Shown here: in pieces, positions 34,928-44,685 of the stretch
Position numbering within the stretch: the first letter of the stretch is position 1
How the letters are laid out: the number at the start of each line of letters is the position of its first letter
Made by a program: the position numbers and the translations under genes
Notes under the pieces: generated by a model
Databases searched by the model: none
What the model saw: the letters and a program-made list of their open reading frames with translations, nothing else
What the model was told of the DNA's origin: nothing
Assembly: GCA_016933025.1 (NCBI GenBank)
Contig: JAFGBT010000014.1
Location: 1-64,000 of the forward strand
Length of the DNA stretch: 64,000 nt
From: Spirochaetota bacterium
Lineage (GTDB): Bacteria; Spirochaetota; UBA4802; UBA5550
Direction: 5' to 3'

Positions 34928-37000
34928 TTACCGCATGAACCTGATGCCCGATTCCCTCTCGGTCCTGTTACGTATGGCCCGCAATAGGGTGGCACGGCTC
35001 GCGTAAATAACGACGAGACTCTTTGCCCTGGTGAGTCCCGTGTAAAGTATTTCCCTCGTGCATAGCGCGTCGTTCAGTCCGTCCGGCAGAATGAGAAGAA
35101 CCCGGTCGTATTCCGATCCCTGGCTTTTGTGGACCGTAATGGCGTACGACAGGTCGAAGGACGGAAGCGTATCCGCCGGGTACGTCACAATCCCATCATG
35201 CCTGGTAAAGACGCCGTGGTACCGTCCGCCGTCGTCGCGCAATATAACGCCGACATCGCCGTTAAAGAGCTCGCGTCCGTAGTCGTTTTTCAGTATCATG
35301 ACCGGGGCGCCGGAAAACAGGGTGCCTGTCATGACAGGATCGTACTTTTCTCCGAGCCGTGAACGGGTGTAGGCATTGATTCCGGAAGTCCCAGCAATTC
35401 CCGCCCTTACCGGTGTCAGTATGCGGGCCTCGTCCAGGCAGGCAATTATTTTTTTCAGGCGGTCCAGATTCTCACCGGTTATCCGCTCAAGATCGCTTCC
35501 GGATGACGCCGATATAAGCGACCTGAATGATGCGCCGCCGGGGCCACCGGCCTCGTAATTTACGGATGTCCACGTGTCAAGAATCCGCCGGAGTTCGCGG
35601 TGAGGCGGTTCGCCGCTCGAACCGGGCTCCATCAGCCATGCACCATGCTCGGGGAACTGATCGATCGGTGAGAGGCCGGGGATGTCCGTGAGAACTGATT
35701 CGTCCTGGGCGATGATTTTACGGGCGATCGCTTGTATGCGCTCGCCGGATCGGTAACTCTCGCGGAGTATTACCACGCGGTTCTCGAGGGGGCCGGCGAC
35801 ATGATGTGATTTATTCTTACCCGCGTACTGCTGTATCCGGATGTCGGGGAAAATCGCGTGGATCGAGTCGATAGCTTCAGGGCTGAAGGAGACGGTTGAT
35901 TCGTCCGGGATGAGGTCAGCGAGGACCGCGCCAGCGTCCACAGAGGGTAGCTGGTCTCTATCACCCAGCATCACCAGCCGGACGCCGTCGCCAATCGCCT
36001 CGAAAAGCCTCCCCTGCAGTACGATATCAATCATTGACGCTTCGTCCACAATTATAAGGTCGGCCCTGATTTTATTGAACCTGTTATGAATGAAGTCATT
36101 TCGGGAAGGGCTGTACCCGAGAAGGCGGTGGATGGTGGTTCCCAGCAGTGAGGCGAGGGAGTCATCGATGGCGTCCCGGTCGCGGATCGAAGCGAGTCCA
36201 CGCCGGATGGATTCGGTCAGTTTCTGGGCGGCCCTACCCGTTGGAGCGGCGATTTTTATTCTTTCGGCGGCGATACCGAGGCGGACCAGAATGCGAACGA
36301 GTGTCAGTACGATGAAGGTCTTGCCGGTTCCCGGGCCGCCGGAAATGAGGGCGAAATCATTCATGACCGGGAGGAGAAGTCCGAGCTTCTGGCCATCGTT
36401 CAGTTGCGCGGGAACGCCGCCAAGAAGTACCGGTTTGTCATGAAGTACGTCGCGGATGGCCAGGCCGAGCTTTTCGGGATCGACAGGGACCGGCGGGGTG
36501 CGGCCGAGCGAATCGGAAAGCGCTCGGATCAGCAGCTCTTCGGCCCGGTAATATTTCTGGAAATACAGGAAGCGACCCTCACCGCCTTCAACAAGTATGA
36601 GGGGCTTGAATTCTTCGCGGGGATGTGGCGGGACCTGCTCCTGCGATGCGGTTTTAACATGAACGAGCGCCGGAGAGATTTCCGCTCCCCTGATAACCGC
36701 GCGGATATGCGCTTCGGCAACTCCGCCGGGCAGGAAGGATAATTTCTTTTTCAGCGATTCCGGGTCCAGCTTCAGGCAGACGCTTCCTTCCCGCATGGCC
36801 AGGAAGAGGGCTATCAGGAGCAGATGGAGACCGGTGTCGTTTGTACCGGAAAGCGTTACCAGGTCCCGGATCGTCAGATAATCAATTGCCTGCAGGTCGA
36901 GATTTTCCACGGCGGATATGTAGATCGAGCGGAGCTCCGGGGCGCCTGTTTCCGGGGCTATTGATAAATCCGAGAGAATCTGGAGCGATATATCGTTCAT
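34928..37000 (-). CDS. recD: Exodeoxyribonuclease V alpha subunit-like helicase (RecD)
   Basis: This 690-residue superfamily 1B helicase has Walker A GGPGTGKTF (221-229), motif Ia AAPTGRAAQKL (251-261), Walker B VDEASM (318-323), LGDRDQLPSVDAG (motif III) and a C-terminal YAITVHKSQGSEYD. The N-terminal domain of about 190 residues without extra helix-hairpin-helix repeats fits RecD of RecBCD rather than RecD2. RecB and RecC are not in the window, at least not adjacent, so they would be encoded elsewhere or lie beyond the window. Confidence 0.87.
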   Translation of the reverse strand: MNDISLQILSDLSIAPETGAPELRSIYISAVENLDLQAIDYLTIRDLVTLSGTNDTGLHLLLIALFLAMREGSVCLKLDPESLKKKLSFLPGGVAEAHIRAVIRGAEISPALVHVKTASQEQVPPHPREEFKPLILVEGGEGRFLYFQKYYRAEELLIRALSDSLGRTPPVPVDPEKLGLAIRDVLHDKPVLLGGVPAQLNDGQKLGLLLPVMNDFALISGGPGTGKTFIVLTLVRILVRLGIAAERIKIAAPTGRAAQKLTESIRRGLASIRDRDAIDDSLASLLGTTIHRLLGYSPSRNDFIHNRFNKIRADLIIVDEASMIDIVLQGRLFEAIGDGVRLVMLGDRDQLPSVDAGAVLADLIPDESTVSFSPEAIDSIHAIFPDIRIQQYAGKNKSHHVAGPLENRVVILRESYRSGERIQAIARKIIAQDESVLTDIPGLSPIDQFPEHGAWLMEPGSSGEPPHRELRRILDTWTSVNYEAGGPGGASFRSLISASSGSDLERITGENLDRLKKIIACLDEARILTPVRAGIAGTSGINAYTRSRLGEKYDPVMTGTLFSGAPVMILKNDYGRELFNGDVGVILRDDGGRYHGVFTRHDGIVTYPADTLPSFDLSYAITVHKSQGSEYDRVLLILPDGLNDALCTREILYTGLTRAKSLVVIYASRATLLRAIRNRTERESGIRFMR

Positions 37001-37136
37001 TATTACTGCCTGCCCTTCTGTCCCGGGAGGTCACATCAGTGTATAATTCGTATTTGAGGTATCCGTCAATATTTATTATTTTTTTCTTGCATATTTCAAA
37101 TAGTGATTATTATTTCAATATACGTGCGAGGTAACT

Positions 37137-37985
37137 ATGAAAGCTGTCGCTATAGTCGGCACAGGCCTCATGGGCACAGATATTGCGTTCACTTCGGCCA
37201 GCGCCGGTTTTGAAGTACTGCTGTATGATATGGCCAAGGACCGCCTGACGGCAGCCCTTGGCCGGATACGGAACAGGATCGACCGATATCGCGATGCGGG
37301 GAAAATAGACAAAAAGAGCGGAGAAGCGCTTATGAAGCGCATCATCCCATGCGACTCTTTTGACGAGGTTAAAAGCGCTACGATCGTCCTTGAATGCGTT
37401 TTTGAGGAAATCGGCAGTAAACGGGAGGTCTTCCGGGAAATGGACCGGGTCTGTCGTGCCGATGCGGTGCTCGGCTCGAATACCTCCTCCATATCCATAA
37501 CGGAGATAGCCTCCGCCACAAACCGGCCTGAATCGGTCATTGGCATCCATTTCATGAATCCGGCACATATCATGCAACTCGTGGAGATCATACCCGGCAT
37601 AGCGACCACGCGGGAGACCGTTGAGGTGGCCAAGACCTTCGTTAAAAAGCTGGGGAAAACGCATGTGGAGTCAAAGGACTACCCCGGTTTTTTATTGAAC
37701 CGGATGCTGGTCCCCATGATCAACGAGGCAATTTATCTTCTTTACGAGGGCTCCGGCACGGCCGAGTCGATAGACCGGGTGATGAAGCTGGGCCTCAATC
37801 TTCCGATGGGCCCCCTGGCGCTTGCCGACATGATCGGTCTCGATGTCCTTGTTGCAGTCATTGAAGAGATGCACCGCGGCTATTCGGACGCCAAATACCG
37901 GCCCTGCCCGATGCTGAAAAAATACGTGGCTGCCGGGTATCTAGGCAAGAAATCGGGAAGAGGGTTCTATATTTACAACGATTGA
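37137..37985 (+). CDS. hbd: 3-hydroxyacyl-CoA (3-hydroxybutyryl-CoA) dehydrogenase
   Basis: This 282-residue enzyme oxidises (S)-3-hydroxyacyl-CoA with NAD(P) or does the reverse reaction in butyrate-type fermentation. The Rossmann motif is VGTGLMGTDIA (G8, G10, G13). The substrate/catalytic region is GIHFMNPAHIMQLVE with His138 and Glu150, and SNTSSISITEIA precedes it. The C-terminal domain has FLLNRMLVPMINEA and the ending KKSGRGFYIYN. Length is typical. It is alone on the plus strand and not clustered with thiolase or crotonase genes here. Confidence 0.92.
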   Translation: MKAVAIVGTGLMGTDIAFTSASAGFEVLLYDMAKDRLTAALGRIRNRIDRYRDAGKIDKKSGEALMKRIIPCDSFDEVKSATIVLECVFEEIGSKREVFREMDRVCRADAVLGSNTSSISITEIASATNRPESVIGIHFMNPAHIMQLVEIIPGIATTRETVEVAKTFVKKLGKTHVESKDYPGFLLNRMLVPMINEAIYLLYEGSGTAESIDRVMKLGLNLPMGPLALADMIGLDVLVAVIEEMHRGYSDAKYRPCPMLKKYVAAGYLGKKSGRGFYIYND

Positions 37986-38019
37986 CCGATTGCCCGCCGC
38001 AGCATTTAGTGAGAATTAT

Positions 38020-38433
38020 ATGTACAGATTCGTAGTCCTGTTGATCGCATCCAGCATCGCAGCGGCCGGGTGCGCCGCGCCGGGAGCGACGCAGATCGGA
38101 CACGCTGATTCGTCGTCGGCTGACGTTGAGACGGCCGATGATTCGCGGGACGAGTGCCTCAAGGCAATCCGCAGGGCGAGACTTGATGCCAGGAGCGGCT
38201 TATATCGGATGTACGTGTACCGGCCGCGGGGTGACGCCGCGTACATACGGGTCCTTGGTGAATATATGAAAACCGTCTATGGCATCGAGCTTTTCATGTA
38301 TGGGCCGGAAGACCGCAATCGTGACAGATGCTACAGCAATGAGATGGACAAGATCATTCTCAATACCTTCGGGCCCGACATTTTTGCCAAGGCCGAGCAG
38401 GAAGCCCGGCGGATATTATATTCCCCAAAATAA
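38020..38433 (+). CDS. Small hypothetical lipoprotein
   Basis: This protein of about 137 residues starts MYRFVVLLIASSIAAAGC, giving a lipobox AAGC with Cys18. GTGAG is just upstream, and the longer TTG-start version from 37990 is less likely. The mature part begins with a low-complexity acidic linker (SSSADVETADDSRD) and then a helical domain rich in Arg and Tyr (MYVYRPRGD, LFMYGPEDRNRDRCY). No family recognised. It may be co-transcribed with the dehydrogenase gene and the PEBP gene 15 bp downstream. Confidence 0.65.
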   Translation: MYRFVVLLIASSIAAAGCAAPGATQIGHADSSSADVETADDSRDECLKAIRRARLDARSGLYRMYVYRPRGDAAYIRVLGEYMKTVYGIELFMYGPEDRNRDRCYSNEMDKIILNTFGPDIFAKAEQEARRILYSPK

Positions 38434-38448
38434 TCAAGGAGGTGATAT

Positions 38449-39006
38449 ATGTCCAGACGCCTGTTCTGTTTTACAATTTCAATTCTTTTATTCACGGCAT
38501 TGTTTCACTGCAGCAAGGATGGAAACTCAAAAGATCCGGGAGGTACGCCAATGGGAACAATTACAGTGACGAGCACCGCATTTAAAGAGGGGGAAATGAT
38601 TCCCGCACGGTACACCTGCGATGACCGCGATGTTTCTCCGCAGCTGTCATGGTCAAACGTCCCGGCCGGCGCGAAAAGCATCGCTCTTATCTGCGATGAC
38701 CCGGACGCCCCGGCCGGTACCTGGGTACACTGGGTCGTATTCAATATCCCCCCGACTGCGAAGGAGCTCATCGAGGGGGTCGGGGCACTCCCGGCCGGCG
38801 CGAAACAGGGAATCAATGATTTCAGGAAGCTTGATTACGGAGGCCCGTGCCCTCCGGGCGGAACGCACCGCTATTATTTCAAGATATACGCCCTCGACGC
38901 GGTTATCGATCTGAAGGAAGGTGCGTCGAAGTCCGCACTGCTGAAGGCCATGGAAGGGCGCATCCTTGCTCAGGGCCAGCTCATGGGAAAATATAAGAGA
39001 CGGTAA
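38449..39006 (+). CDS. YbhB/YbcL-type PEBP family lipoprotein
   Basis: This 185-residue protein belongs to the phosphatidylethanolamine-binding/Raf-kinase-inhibitor-like family. Hallmarks are PARYTCDDRDVSPQLSW, ICDDPDAPAGTWVHWV, NDFRKLDYGGPCPPGGTHRYYFKIYALD and the final helix ILAQGQLMGKYKR. A signal peptide with Cys near residue 21 (LFHCSKDG) suggests a lipoprotein. The ribosome binding site AAGGAGGTGATAT is an unusually long match to the 16S 3' end, suggesting strong translation. Function of bacterial members is mostly unknown. Confidence 0.9.
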   Translation: MSRRLFCFTISILLFTALFHCSKDGNSKDPGGTPMGTITVTSTAFKEGEMIPARYTCDDRDVSPQLSWSNVPAGAKSIALICDDPDAPAGTWVHWVVFNIPPTAKELIEGVGALPAGAKQGINDFRKLDYGGPCPPGGTHRYYFKIYALDAVIDLKEGASKSALLKAMEGRILAQGQLMGKYKRR

Positions 39007-39025
39007 CACCCGGAACCCCGGGAGG

Positions 39026-40510
39026 CTAGTCCTGCGGCCGCATGGTGGGAAAGAGGAGGACGTCGCGTATCGATGATTCGCCCGTCAGGAGCATGACCAG
39101 ACGGTCGATGCCGATGCCGAGCCCGCCTGTGGGCGGCATGCCCGCCTCGATTGCCTGGACGAAATTTTCATCCATCGGCGGCGCCTCTTCATCAACGGCG
39201 CGCCTGAGTGACTGCTCGTACAGCGTTTTTCGCTGGAAGATCGGGTCGTTGGATTCGCTATAGGCGTTCGCGATTTCCGTCGCGTTGATGAAGAGCTCGA
39301 AGCGCTGGAGAAACCGCTGGTCTTCGTAATCCGGCTTGCACAGAGGCGTGGTCTCCGCCGGGTGGTGGGTAATGAAAATTGGCTGGACCAGTTTATCCTC
39401 CACTCGTAACTTGAAGATTTCGTCAATGGCCAGGCCGCGGATGAAATCGCCCTTCGCTTCGACGCCGAGATTCTTCAGCTCCGATTTCAACTCATCGTCG
39501 GTCATCGCGAGCACGTCAAGCCCTGCATATTCTTTCAGGGCGTCCGAGACTTTGAGCCGTTTCCATGGCGTTTTGAGGTCGATCTCACTTCCGTCACATG
39601 TTATCTTCGTACTACCGTTAATGGCGATAGCCGTCTTTTCGATGATCTCCTCCGTGAGCGCCATCATATCGGTAAAATCGGCGTACGCCTGGTAGAGTTC
39701 GAGCATGGTGAATTCCGGGTTGTGGGTGCGGTCGATCCCCTCGTTTCGGAAGCACTTGCCGATCTCGTAGACACGGTCGAACCCGCCGACGATTAGCCGT
39801 TTTAAATAGGGTTCGAGGGATATGCGAAGGTAGAGCGTGATGTCCAGAGCCCGATGGCGCGAGGTAAAGGGCGAGGCCGAAGCCCCGCCGTACACCGGCT
39901 GAAGGACCGGGGTTTCAACTTCATAAAAGTTTTTATCGTCTAGGATTTGCTTCACCTGCTTGATGATGGCTATCCGCTTGATGAACGTTTCCTTAACGCC
40001 GGGAGTTACGATCAGGTCGACGTGGCGGTTGCGGTACCTGAGCTCCTTGTCAGCGAAGGCGTCAAACACCTCGCCGTCCTTTTCCTTCACGACAGGAAGG
40101 GGGCGTATGTTTTTAGAGAGGAGTGTGAGCTCGGTGATAAAGATGCTTATCTCTCCCATCTTCGTTTTTTTCACCGTTCCCTTCACACCGATGATATCGC
40201 CGATGTCAAGCTTCTTGAATAGCCGGTAACTTTTTTCGCCGATGTTGTTCACCGCGACATAAAGCTGGATCCTCCCGTCACGGTCCTGAATGGTGCAGAA
40301 GCTCGCCTTTCCCATTTCGCGGACGGTCATGATGCGGCCCGCAGCGCTGACAATCTTTTCAGACGATGAATAATCCTCAAAATTGCTGATGATTTCAGCG
40401 GTGTAATTGGTGACGTCGTATCTGTATGGAAATGGGTTTATCTGGAGCTCGTCCCGTATTTCAGCGAGTTTGTCTTTTCGAATTTTAATAAGGCCGCTTT
40501 CTTCTTCCAT
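39026..40510 (-). CDS. lysS: Lysyl-tRNA synthetase (class II)
   Basis: This 494-residue class II synthetase charges tRNA-Lys. The N-terminal OB-fold (about 50-150) includes SAAGRIMTVREMGKASF. Class II motif 1 is near KQILDDKNFYEVETPVLQP, motif 2 is FRNEGIDRTHNPEFTMLE and motif 3 is GLGIGIDRLVMLLTG near the C-terminus. The length is normal. It stands alone on the minus strand with a 335-bp upstream gap. Confidence 0.97.
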   Translation of the reverse strand: MEEESGLIKIRKDKLAEIRDELQINPFPYRYDVTNYTAEIISNFEDYSSSEKIVSAAGRIMTVREMGKASFCTIQDRDGRIQLYVAVNNIGEKSYRLFKKLDIGDIIGVKGTVKKTKMGEISIFITELTLLSKNIRPLPVVKEKDGEVFDAFADKELRYRNRHVDLIVTPGVKETFIKRIAIIKQVKQILDDKNFYEVETPVLQPVYGGASASPFTSRHRALDITLYLRISLEPYLKRLIVGGFDRVYEIGKCFRNEGIDRTHNPEFTMLELYQAYADFTDMMALTEEIIEKTAIAINGSTKITCDGSEIDLKTPWKRLKVSDALKEYAGLDVLAMTDDELKSELKNLGVEAKGDFIRGLAIDEIFKLRVEDKLVQPIFITHHPAETTPLCKPDYEDQRFLQRFELFINATEIANAYSESNDPIFQRKTLYEQSLRRAVDEEAPPMDENFVQAIEAGMPPTGGLGIGIDRLVMLLTGESSIRDVLLFPTMRPQD

Positions 40511-40845
40511 GTACGCACCTTGCTGAACGTTTTTTTATCCGCCTGCGCTCATCGTGCCGGGGAATTATAAAGTGTAATTGTCGGCACATTCTATCATGTG
40601 TCAAATTATTTTTTCTTTACATTTAACGGTGTTTATTTCAATGGAATGCAGTAATTCTGACCCAACATGCTTCATAATGAGGCAAATGAATGCGATTTTT
40701 CAACATATCGGAGGGCGGCAGGAGAATTAATAATATTCGGAATTTTTTTTGTTTACTTATTTTCCGGCATTCCTATGTTCAGACTTTGATTTGCCCGGTT
40801 GCGGGTATATATTAATCGTGCAGGAAATGCACGGAGGATGCTGGA
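40511..40845. other. Intergenic region between divergent lysS and the MORN-type gene
   Basis: This 335-bp AT-rich gap must hold two divergent promoters. AT-rich TATATATTAAT near 40805-40815 could be the -10 of the rightward gene, whose ribosome binding site is GGAGG about 40832-40836. No gene, RNA or clear repeat was found. Confidence 0.4.
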
Positions 40846-41814
40846 ATGAATAGATGCGTTTGCGTTGCAGCGATAGGGATGTTGCTCGCGACGTTTTGCG
40901 CGGCCGGACAAGGAACCGGTTTCGCCAAGCCGTTTAAATCGGCCTACCTCGCCAATGAAACAAGTGACTCCAACACGCAACAGCAACAGGATCAGGATGT
41001 CGTGAAGGAATTCTACGCCTCCGGCAAGATTAAGTCGGAGATCCCCTACTCCGGCGGCAAAATACAGGGCGTAAAAAAAATATATTTTGAAAATGGCAAT
41101 ATCCAGAAGGAAGAGGAATACATTGAGGGAAGACGGGAAGGTGCTTCGCGCGAGTATTATGAGGACAATACTCTGAAGAGTCTTGACACCTACAAAGATG
41201 ATGCATTAAACGGCGAATGCTATATAAATTATCCAACAGGCCAGAAAATGATGGCCGGGCAGTGCGCTGGAGGGAAAAAAACGGGCAAGTGGGTCCTTTT
41301 CCACACAAACGGCAGCAGGTACATGGAAGGATACTTTGTCGACGGCTTTATGGAAGGGGTATGGCGCTTTTATTCGCCGGAAGGGTGGCTCAATTCAGAA
41401 GGGGAATACAAAAACGGAGCGCAGACCGGGCTGTGGGTATATTATGACAAGTTTAAAAGGGTCACCAAAAAGTTGACGCTGAAAGAGGGAACGGTCGATG
41501 GCCCCTGCTGGATTTTCAGCCAGGGAAAACTGACCGGCGAGGGAATCATGGCGGGCCAGGCTCACAACCCGGTCAAGAACGGGTCATGGAAGGCCTATTA
41601 CAAGAATGGCAGTCTGAAGTACGAAGGCGTTTTCGTCATGGGGAAGAAGTCAGGACACTTCAAGGAATATCACAGCAATGGGATGTTAAAGGCCACCGGG
41701 GAGTACGTTAATAACAGGCGCAACGGAAACTGGATTTTTTATACCATGGACGGAATAACCGTAGATATTGAACGGACCGGTACCTATATCATGGGTAAGC
41801 TCAATGACAAATAG
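40846..41814 (+). CDS. Exported MORN-variant repeat protein (YwqK-like)
   Basis: This 322-residue exported protein has about ten MORN-variant repeats of roughly 23 residues, each with a core like GxWxxYYxNGxLKxEGxYxxGxKxG (for example KTGKWVLFHTNGSRYMEGYF and KSGHFKEYHSNGMLKATGEY). The N-terminus is a signal peptide; Cys18 in ATFC might be lipidated, but the box is poor. Such repeats form extended beta-hairpin arrays and occur in YwqK-type proteins of uncertain role. No paired toxin gene lies next to it, so the antitoxin label often attached to YwqK is not supported here. Confidence 0.82.
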   Translation: MNRCVCVAAIGMLLATFCAAGQGTGFAKPFKSAYLANETSDSNTQQQQDQDVVKEFYASGKIKSEIPYSGGKIQGVKKIYFENGNIQKEEEYIEGRREGASREYYEDNTLKSLDTYKDDALNGECYINYPTGQKMMAGQCAGGKKTGKWVLFHTNGSRYMEGYFVDGFMEGVWRFYSPEGWLNSEGEYKNGAQTGLWVYYDKFKRVTKKLTLKEGTVDGPCWIFSQGKLTGEGIMAGQAHNPVKNGSWKAYYKNGSLKYEGVFVMGKKSGHFKEYHSNGMLKATGEYVNNRRNGNWIFYTMDGITVDIERTGTYIMGKLNDK

Positions 41815-41948
41815 TAACCGCCTCTCTCACTCACGCCGAATTTTTAGCGCCTCTTTTGTAACCATAACTGGCGGGTATTTTCAGAATAATAACCGGAACG
41901 CCTGTCCGTAACATATAGCTCGCGGGGCATCGCTGTTCCGATCATCCT

Positions 41949-43214
41949 ATGATTAACCATATAATAGCATCAGACCGCCTAACCCCGTTCCACTATGTTG
42001 TCCTGTTTGCGATATACGCGTTTCTCGGCTGGATTATTGAAGTGATATACCGGTCTGCGACGCAGCGTCGTTTCATCAACGCCGGATTCCTGCACGGCCC
42101 ATGTATACCCGTGTATGGATTCGGGGCGGCCTTTATACTTATCCTCAACCAGTGGATACATGTGTGGCCGGTGCCCGCGCAAGTGCTGATGTACGGCCTG
42201 GTGCTAACCATGGTCGAATATATAGCCGGATTTCTCTTTGAAAAAATTTTCAAGTTAAAGCTCTGGGATTATGCCGGAAACAGATTTAATCTTCATGGCC
42301 GTATCTGCCTTCTCTTTTCGGTTTTCTGGACCGGGATGGCATTTATCTTTCTCACCTTCATCCATCCTGCCGCTGCTCGATATGTCCTGACTGTTAAAGG
42401 GACCGCCGTCAGAATGGCGGCAACAATGTTTATGGCCTACATCACAGCAGATTTTGTATTCTCGGTGACTTCGATGACGGCCTTCAGGAATAAAATCGCT
42501 TATCTGTATTCAGAATATCTGAACCTCAGCACCGTTGAAATCGACAGGATTTTCGCTTCGTTCAGGAGGCTCCGCAACGCCTTTCCCAACCTGAACGGGT
42601 ATATTGACAGAAGCATAAACGAGGATATTAAAAAGAGGATTGGCAAGTTCATGGAATCGATCCAGCAGAAAGTTTTCTCCAGGCTTTCGGGGAGACAGCC
42701 GTTCGAAAGCGAGTTTAACGATATCATTCGGGATATCTATACGCATGAGGAGTTCATGAAGCTCAAGCAGTTCCATCACCATAATTCGTCGATATACGAG
42801 CACGCGAGGGAGGTCGCGTATCTCGCATACCGGATAGCAAAGTTCCTCAAGCTTGATTACCGGTCGGCGGCGCGCGGCGCGCTCCTTCACGATTTTTTCC
42901 TGTATGACTGGAGAAACCATGACGAGCCGGACCTGGCCCGGGACAGGTATCACGGGATTGAGCACCCGAAGATCGCGCTTGCCAATGCAGAAAAGAATTT
43001 CGTGCTTAATGATATCGAGCGTGACAGCATAGTGAAGCACATGTGGCCGTTGACCCTGATGCCGCCGCGGTATAAGGAGTCGTATGTCGTGACCTTTGCA
43101 GACAAGTACGTATCGTCCCGGGAGTTTGTCGATGAGATCAAAAAACAGCGCGACCAAATGAAAAAAAGACGGCCGCGCCTGAAACGAAGGGTTGATGTGA
43201 AACCCGCCGAGTAA
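41949..43214 (+). CDS. CmpB-family membrane domain fused to HD-type hydrolase domain
   Basis: This 421-residue protein has an N-terminal membrane domain (about 1-185, five or six spans) with the ABC_trans_CmpB pattern: AFLGWIIEVIYRS (24-36), FINAGFLHGPCIPVYGFG (42-59) and LKLWDY (103-108). A helical linker leads to a soluble domain with His285 and ALLHDFFLYDW (His314-Asp315), then HGIEHP and FADKYVS. This matches HD-superfamily metal-dependent phosphohydrolases, which often act on nucleotides. The families are common separately in Firmicutes; the fusion in one chain is notable. Substrate unknown. Start ATG 41949 has no clear ribosome binding site. Confidence 0.75.
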   Translation: MINHIIASDRLTPFHYVVLFAIYAFLGWIIEVIYRSATQRRFINAGFLHGPCIPVYGFGAAFILILNQWIHVWPVPAQVLMYGLVLTMVEYIAGFLFEKIFKLKLWDYAGNRFNLHGRICLLFSVFWTGMAFIFLTFIHPAAARYVLTVKGTAVRMAATMFMAYITADFVFSVTSMTAFRNKIAYLYSEYLNLSTVEIDRIFASFRRLRNAFPNLNGYIDRSINEDIKKRIGKFMESIQQKVFSRLSGRQPFESEFNDIIRDIYTHEEFMKLKQFHHHNSSIYEHAREVAYLAYRIAKFLKLDYRSAARGALLHDFFLYDWRNHDEPDLARDRYHGIEHPKIALANAEKNFVLNDIERDSIVKHMWPLTLMPPRYKESYVVTFADKYVSSREFVDEIKKQRDQMKKRRPRLKRRVDVKPAE

Positions 43215-43264
43215 TGGGGGATATTGAGATCGAGCAAAGACGGAATTAGCCCTTAGACCGTCTG

Positions 43265-44611
43265 TCATTGAAGAGCATTGGCCCTGGCGCAATAGGCATC
43301 CATGTCGAACTTGCGCTCAAGGCCGCGGTCGTTCATGTACCGGATTTTGCCGAAAACGGCTCGTTCGGGCCAGGCGCGGTCGTGCTTGCCGAAGCACCAT
43401 GCCACTCCGGCGAAACCGTTCGGGTCGCGTCCATCGAGATTGTACCTGTTGTTAAGCGTCAGCGCGGTTTCGAACGCGGCTTCGGGAGTGGCGCTCCATT
43501 CCAGTATTTTTTTCCCCCAGTACATGCGCATGTAGCCGTGCATCTTACCCGAAAAGACCATCTCCCGCTGGGCGGCGTTCCAGTATCTGTCGTGCGTATT
43601 GCCGGCTTCCAGCTCGCCGGTCGTATAATGGTATTCCCGGCGATCGCGGACGTGCTTGGAGAGGGTTTTCCGCGACCATTCGGGAAGGCACCGGAAGGTG
43701 TCGTAAACCGGATTGTAATGGACGAAATTCGCCGCCAGCTCCCTGCGGACGATGAGCTCCTCGAGAAAGCGGTCTTTTCCCGGAGAGCTTGAGTCGATAA
43801 CAGCGAGCGCGGTCTGGAGGGGTGATATCTGGCCAAAATGAAGGTAGGGGCTCAGGTTAGAGGAACAGTCGGCCCCCGGGTCGTTCCTCAGCTCGGCAAA
43901 TTGGTCGAGCCGTTTGTCTATGAACGTGTCAAGGTGCCGCAGGGCCTCAGTCGATCCCCCCCTGTAAAATTGCACGGGACGGACGCTCGTATCAACATCG
44001 AGCATCCGTATGATGCGCGCGGCGTCGTCAATGTCGTCGCGCTCGATATCCATATCGAGGGAATCACGGAGGCACTCCCGTTCAGCGAGCGGCCTGAGAT
44101 AGGCGTACAGGTAGCGCGTGATCCTGGGACGGAAGGTACCGGCGCTGTACTCCTCCTTGCCGGAGGCGGTCTCAACCGGCACGATAACGTCCGATTCGAC
44201 CTGCACCAGCGGGCATACCATGCGTTCCGCGGCCGCCCGACGCCATTCCTTCTGCACGCGCAGGTAGCCGCGGTCGGTTACGGCGAGCGACGCCTGTTCC
44301 GCCAGGGACGCGGCACCATCAACCGGAAAGACGATGCGCGGCGCGAAAAGGATACCCCTGCGCGCGAGGTAATCCCTGACCTCTTGCAGACCTTCCAGCA
44401 TGAAGGCATAGTGCCGCGCATTTGATTCCGGGAACGGGGTTATGCCGAAAAATACGACCACTGGCAGGCTTAATCTATTGGCCGCTTCAATGGCAAATTC
44501 GAGCGCGTGGTTGCAGACGGCGCGCTGTGACTGCTGCATCCAGTAGAGTACATAACTGCCCTTCTGCTCCTTCGCCTGGTTGAGAGCCCGTATACGCTGT
44601 TCCTGTATCAT
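43265..44611 (-). CDS. phr: Class II CPD photolyase
   Basis: This 448-residue flavoprotein repairs cyclobutane pyrimidine dimers with light. Class II features are the N-terminal YVLYWMQQSQRAVCNHALEFAI, SPYLHFGQISP, FVHYNPVYDTF and MHGYMRMYWGKKILEWS. The FAD-binding C-terminal half ends with RYNLDGRDPNGFAGVAWCFGKHDRAW. Length is normal for class II. It is divergent from the core MetE-like gene and shows no operon partner. Confidence 0.94.
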   Translation of the reverse strand: MIQEQRIRALNQAKEQKGSYVLYWMQQSQRAVCNHALEFAIEAANRLSLPVVVFFGITPFPESNARHYAFMLEGLQEVRDYLARRGILFAPRIVFPVDGAASLAEQASLAVTDRGYLRVQKEWRRAAAERMVCPLVQVESDVIVPVETASGKEEYSAGTFRPRITRYLYAYLRPLAERECLRDSLDMDIERDDIDDAARIIRMLDVDTSVRPVQFYRGGSTEALRHLDTFIDKRLDQFAELRNDPGADCSSNLSPYLHFGQISPLQTALAVIDSSSPGKDRFLEELIVRRELAANFVHYNPVYDTFRCLPEWSRKTLSKHVRDRREYHYTTGELEAGNTHDRYWNAAQREMVFSGKMHGYMRMYWGKKILEWSATPEAAFETALTLNNRYNLDGRDPNGFAGVAWCFGKHDRAWPERAVFGKIRYMNDRGLERKFDMDAYCARANALQ

Positions 44612-44685
44612 GAAATTTTATTCCAAAAATCTTATTTACAAATTTTATATCTGTCATATTAATAGTCACCCTATTTTTATATGAT

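Noticed and set aside
34912-34995. Longer start of the lipoprotein gene downstream of recD
   Set aside because: It would overlap recD and put a polar segment in front of a good signal peptide; the ATG at 34911 has GGAGGG.
40846-41814. MORN-type protein as an antitoxin of a toxin-antitoxin pair
   Set aside because: No toxin-like gene adjoins it, and the protein carries a signal peptide.
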